Shown here one piece after another: positions 63,027 through 64,000 of a stretch of DNA of 64,000 nucleotides. Made by a program: the position numbers and the translations under genes. Position 1 is the stretch's first letter. Each line of letters opens with the position of its first letter. Source of the DNA: Obelidium mucronatum (taxonomy: Eukaryota > Chytridiomycota > Chytridiomycetes > Chytridiales > Chytriomycetaceae); assembly GCA_025765595.1 (NCBI GenBank), contig JAIVFH010000007.1:1-64000 (forward strand). The letters run 5' to 3'. The notes beneath the pieces are model-generated. The model had not been told where the DNA came from. It made no database searches and saw nothing but the letters and a program-made list of their open reading frames with translations.

Positions 63027-64000
63027 TCAATCAGAATCATCACTCCCACAAACCTCCAGCGTAGTAAACACTTGCAACTCCTCAACCCCAAGATCCACAA
63101 AATCACCACTCCTCAACAACCTTCTCCCAGTCGTCCCTCCTCCTTCTCCATCCTCCCCAACCTTTTCATCTTCATACGCAGATAAGCATGAACAACACAA
63201 ATTCCCATCAACAGCCAAATCCTTGTGTCCGAAATAAACAGCCTCACAAATACTCCCCAGAATCGCGTATCCTTCACTCTTGACGCTGAAAACACGCATC
63301 TCTTGGTCGTATTCTCCGATTGGAAAGGAAAAGAGGAACGCGGCCGTGGACGCGTGGAACATGCTATCAGAAGTCCACGATTTATCAGTGTATCCTCCGA
63401 TAATATCTCCTGTTTTTAGTTTAATGACTGTCAGTGTGGGACCGCGGTGGTTGCATGTGTTGTGGAATTTTGAGTTTGAAAAGTTGTGGTGGGAGGCTGT
63501 GTAGATGAGTTTAAGTAATGTCGTTGTTGCTGTTGTTGTTGTTGTTGCAGGGTTGTTTGATTCGAACCAGCGGTTTGGTGGGGGTTGTAATTCTTGTTGG
63601 ATTGCTGAGATTCGACGGACGAGAAGCTCTGATTGAGAATGTGACAGGATGACTTGACTGCGTTCGTATAATCCACCCAATGAAACGCGGCGGGATTCAG
63701 ATAAGCACTTTTCTTTTGCGTAGTGTGTTTCTAAGCGAGACCGTGTTTTGGAAGGGAATAGCGAGAGATGTGGTTCGAGGTAGACAGAGTATTCGTGCAG
63801 AGAGAAGGAGTGCAAATCCAGGATAAACAAGAGATCGGCCAAGTCTTCTTTTGCTGACGCCAAGTTCTCGCGAGGAATTATTTTCATGTGAAATTCTGCG
63901 ACAGATTCCGATTGTTCAAGAGTATCTTCACTGTTTCCACCACTACTACAATCGTCTCTTACAATTTCGATTGCTTCCCCCGCGTTCTGGTCCTCTTCTT
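63027..64000 (-). CDS. TLDc-domain protein, 5' part outside window
   Basis: The frame is open through the window edge (EEDQNAGEAIEIVRDD upstream of the first Met at 63887), so the start is not in view. At least 323 residues. After a helical region and a Gln/Thr-rich linker comes a TLDc domain: LLKLIYTASHHNFSNSKFHN, GPTLTVIKLKTGDIIGGYTD, SWTSDSMFHASTAAFLFSF, YAILGSICEAVYFGHKDLAV, then DLGVEELQVFTTLEVCG at the end. TLDc proteins (OXR1, and yeast Oxr1/Rtc5) regulate the vacuolar ATPase and oxidative-stress resistance. The insert KVGEDGEGGGTTGRR within the domain is unusual. Confidence 0.8.
   Translation of the reverse strand, partial: EEDQNAGEAIEIVRDDCSSGGNSEDTLEQSESVAEFHMKIIPRENLASAKEDLADLLFILDLHSFSLHEYSVYLEPHLSLFPSKTRSRLETHYAKEKCLSESRRVSLGGLYERSQVILSHSQSELLVRRISAIQQELQPPPNRWFESNNPATTTTTATTTLLKLIYTASHHNFSNSKFHNTCNHRGPTLTVIKLKTGDIIGGYTDKSWTSDSMFHASTAAFLFSFPIGEYDQEMRVFSVKSEGYAILGSICEAVYFGHKDLAVDGNLCCSCLSAYEDEKVGEDGEGGGTTGRRLLRSGDFVDLGVEELQVFTTLEVCGSDDSD

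Overview
The window looks like nuclear DNA of an early-diverging fungus, most probably a chytrid. That placement is inference. It rests on dense genes on both strands, many GT-AG introns of only 35-80 nt with CTAAC/CTAAT-like branch sites, fungal genes (phosphomevalonate kinase, SEC22, a GID1/RanBPM homologue, WSC, LCCL and BIM1-like surface proteins) and an apparent NELF-A homologue, a factor missing from yeasts. No rRNA, tRNA, CRISPR or prokaryote-style operon was seen. Splice sites were placed by eye from frame, consensus and family conservation.

Layout. 0-10.5 kb: end of an unknown coiled-coil gene, a transglutaminase-like gene, a Cache receptor, the GID1/RanBPM homologue and the NELF-A homologue. 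10.7-18.9 kb: two secreted paralogues (one with an expansin-like barrel), a seven-helix receptor, phosphomevalonate kinase, a disordered nuclear-type protein, a small repeat protein and a YfaP-like protein. 18.9-22.9 kb: a PIF/Harbinger-like transposon (TTA target duplication) with a second element (TA duplication) nested in it. 22.9-34.9 kb: a cluster of type I membrane proteins, five with WSC domains, around a secreted sulfatase. 35.0-36.4 kb: three small genes of an unrecognised family. 36.8-48.9 kb: an FAD amine oxidase, a 7TM protein, a Thr/Pro/Ala-rich wall protein, a VIT1/CCC1 transporter, a BIM1-like protein, a polytopic protein with a KR-repeat ectodomain, SEC22 and a ZNG1/CobW metallochaperone. 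49.3-51.4 kb: a Kex2-type repeat precursor, a secreted beta-trefoil lectin and a decayed copy of that lectin. 51.9-54.8 kb: a one-helix protein and an LCCL membrane protein. 55.0-59.7 kb: six tandem paralogues of small CCCC-anchored membrane proteins sharing an upstream DNA motif. 60.3-61.4 kb: a 1.1-kb inverted-repeat element. 61.4-64 kb: a bestrophin-like channel and a TLDc protein running off the window.

Taken together much of the window encodes the cell surface: receptors, wall and glycan binders, channels and secreted peptides. The strongest candidates for undescribed biology are (i) the precursor at 49341-49943, with a signal peptide and four identical 16-residue two-cysteine peptides each followed by KR, as in yeast alpha-factor; (ii) the six-gene array at 55.0-59.7 kb with a conserved cytoplasmic YxGAxxDxxIPL motif and a shared promoter element; (iii) a conserved short cytoplasmic tail motif in four otherwise different membrane proteins of the WSC cluster. 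Several good genes contain one apparent extra base each, always a +1 shift, which points to assembly error, recent decay or, less likely, frameshifting.
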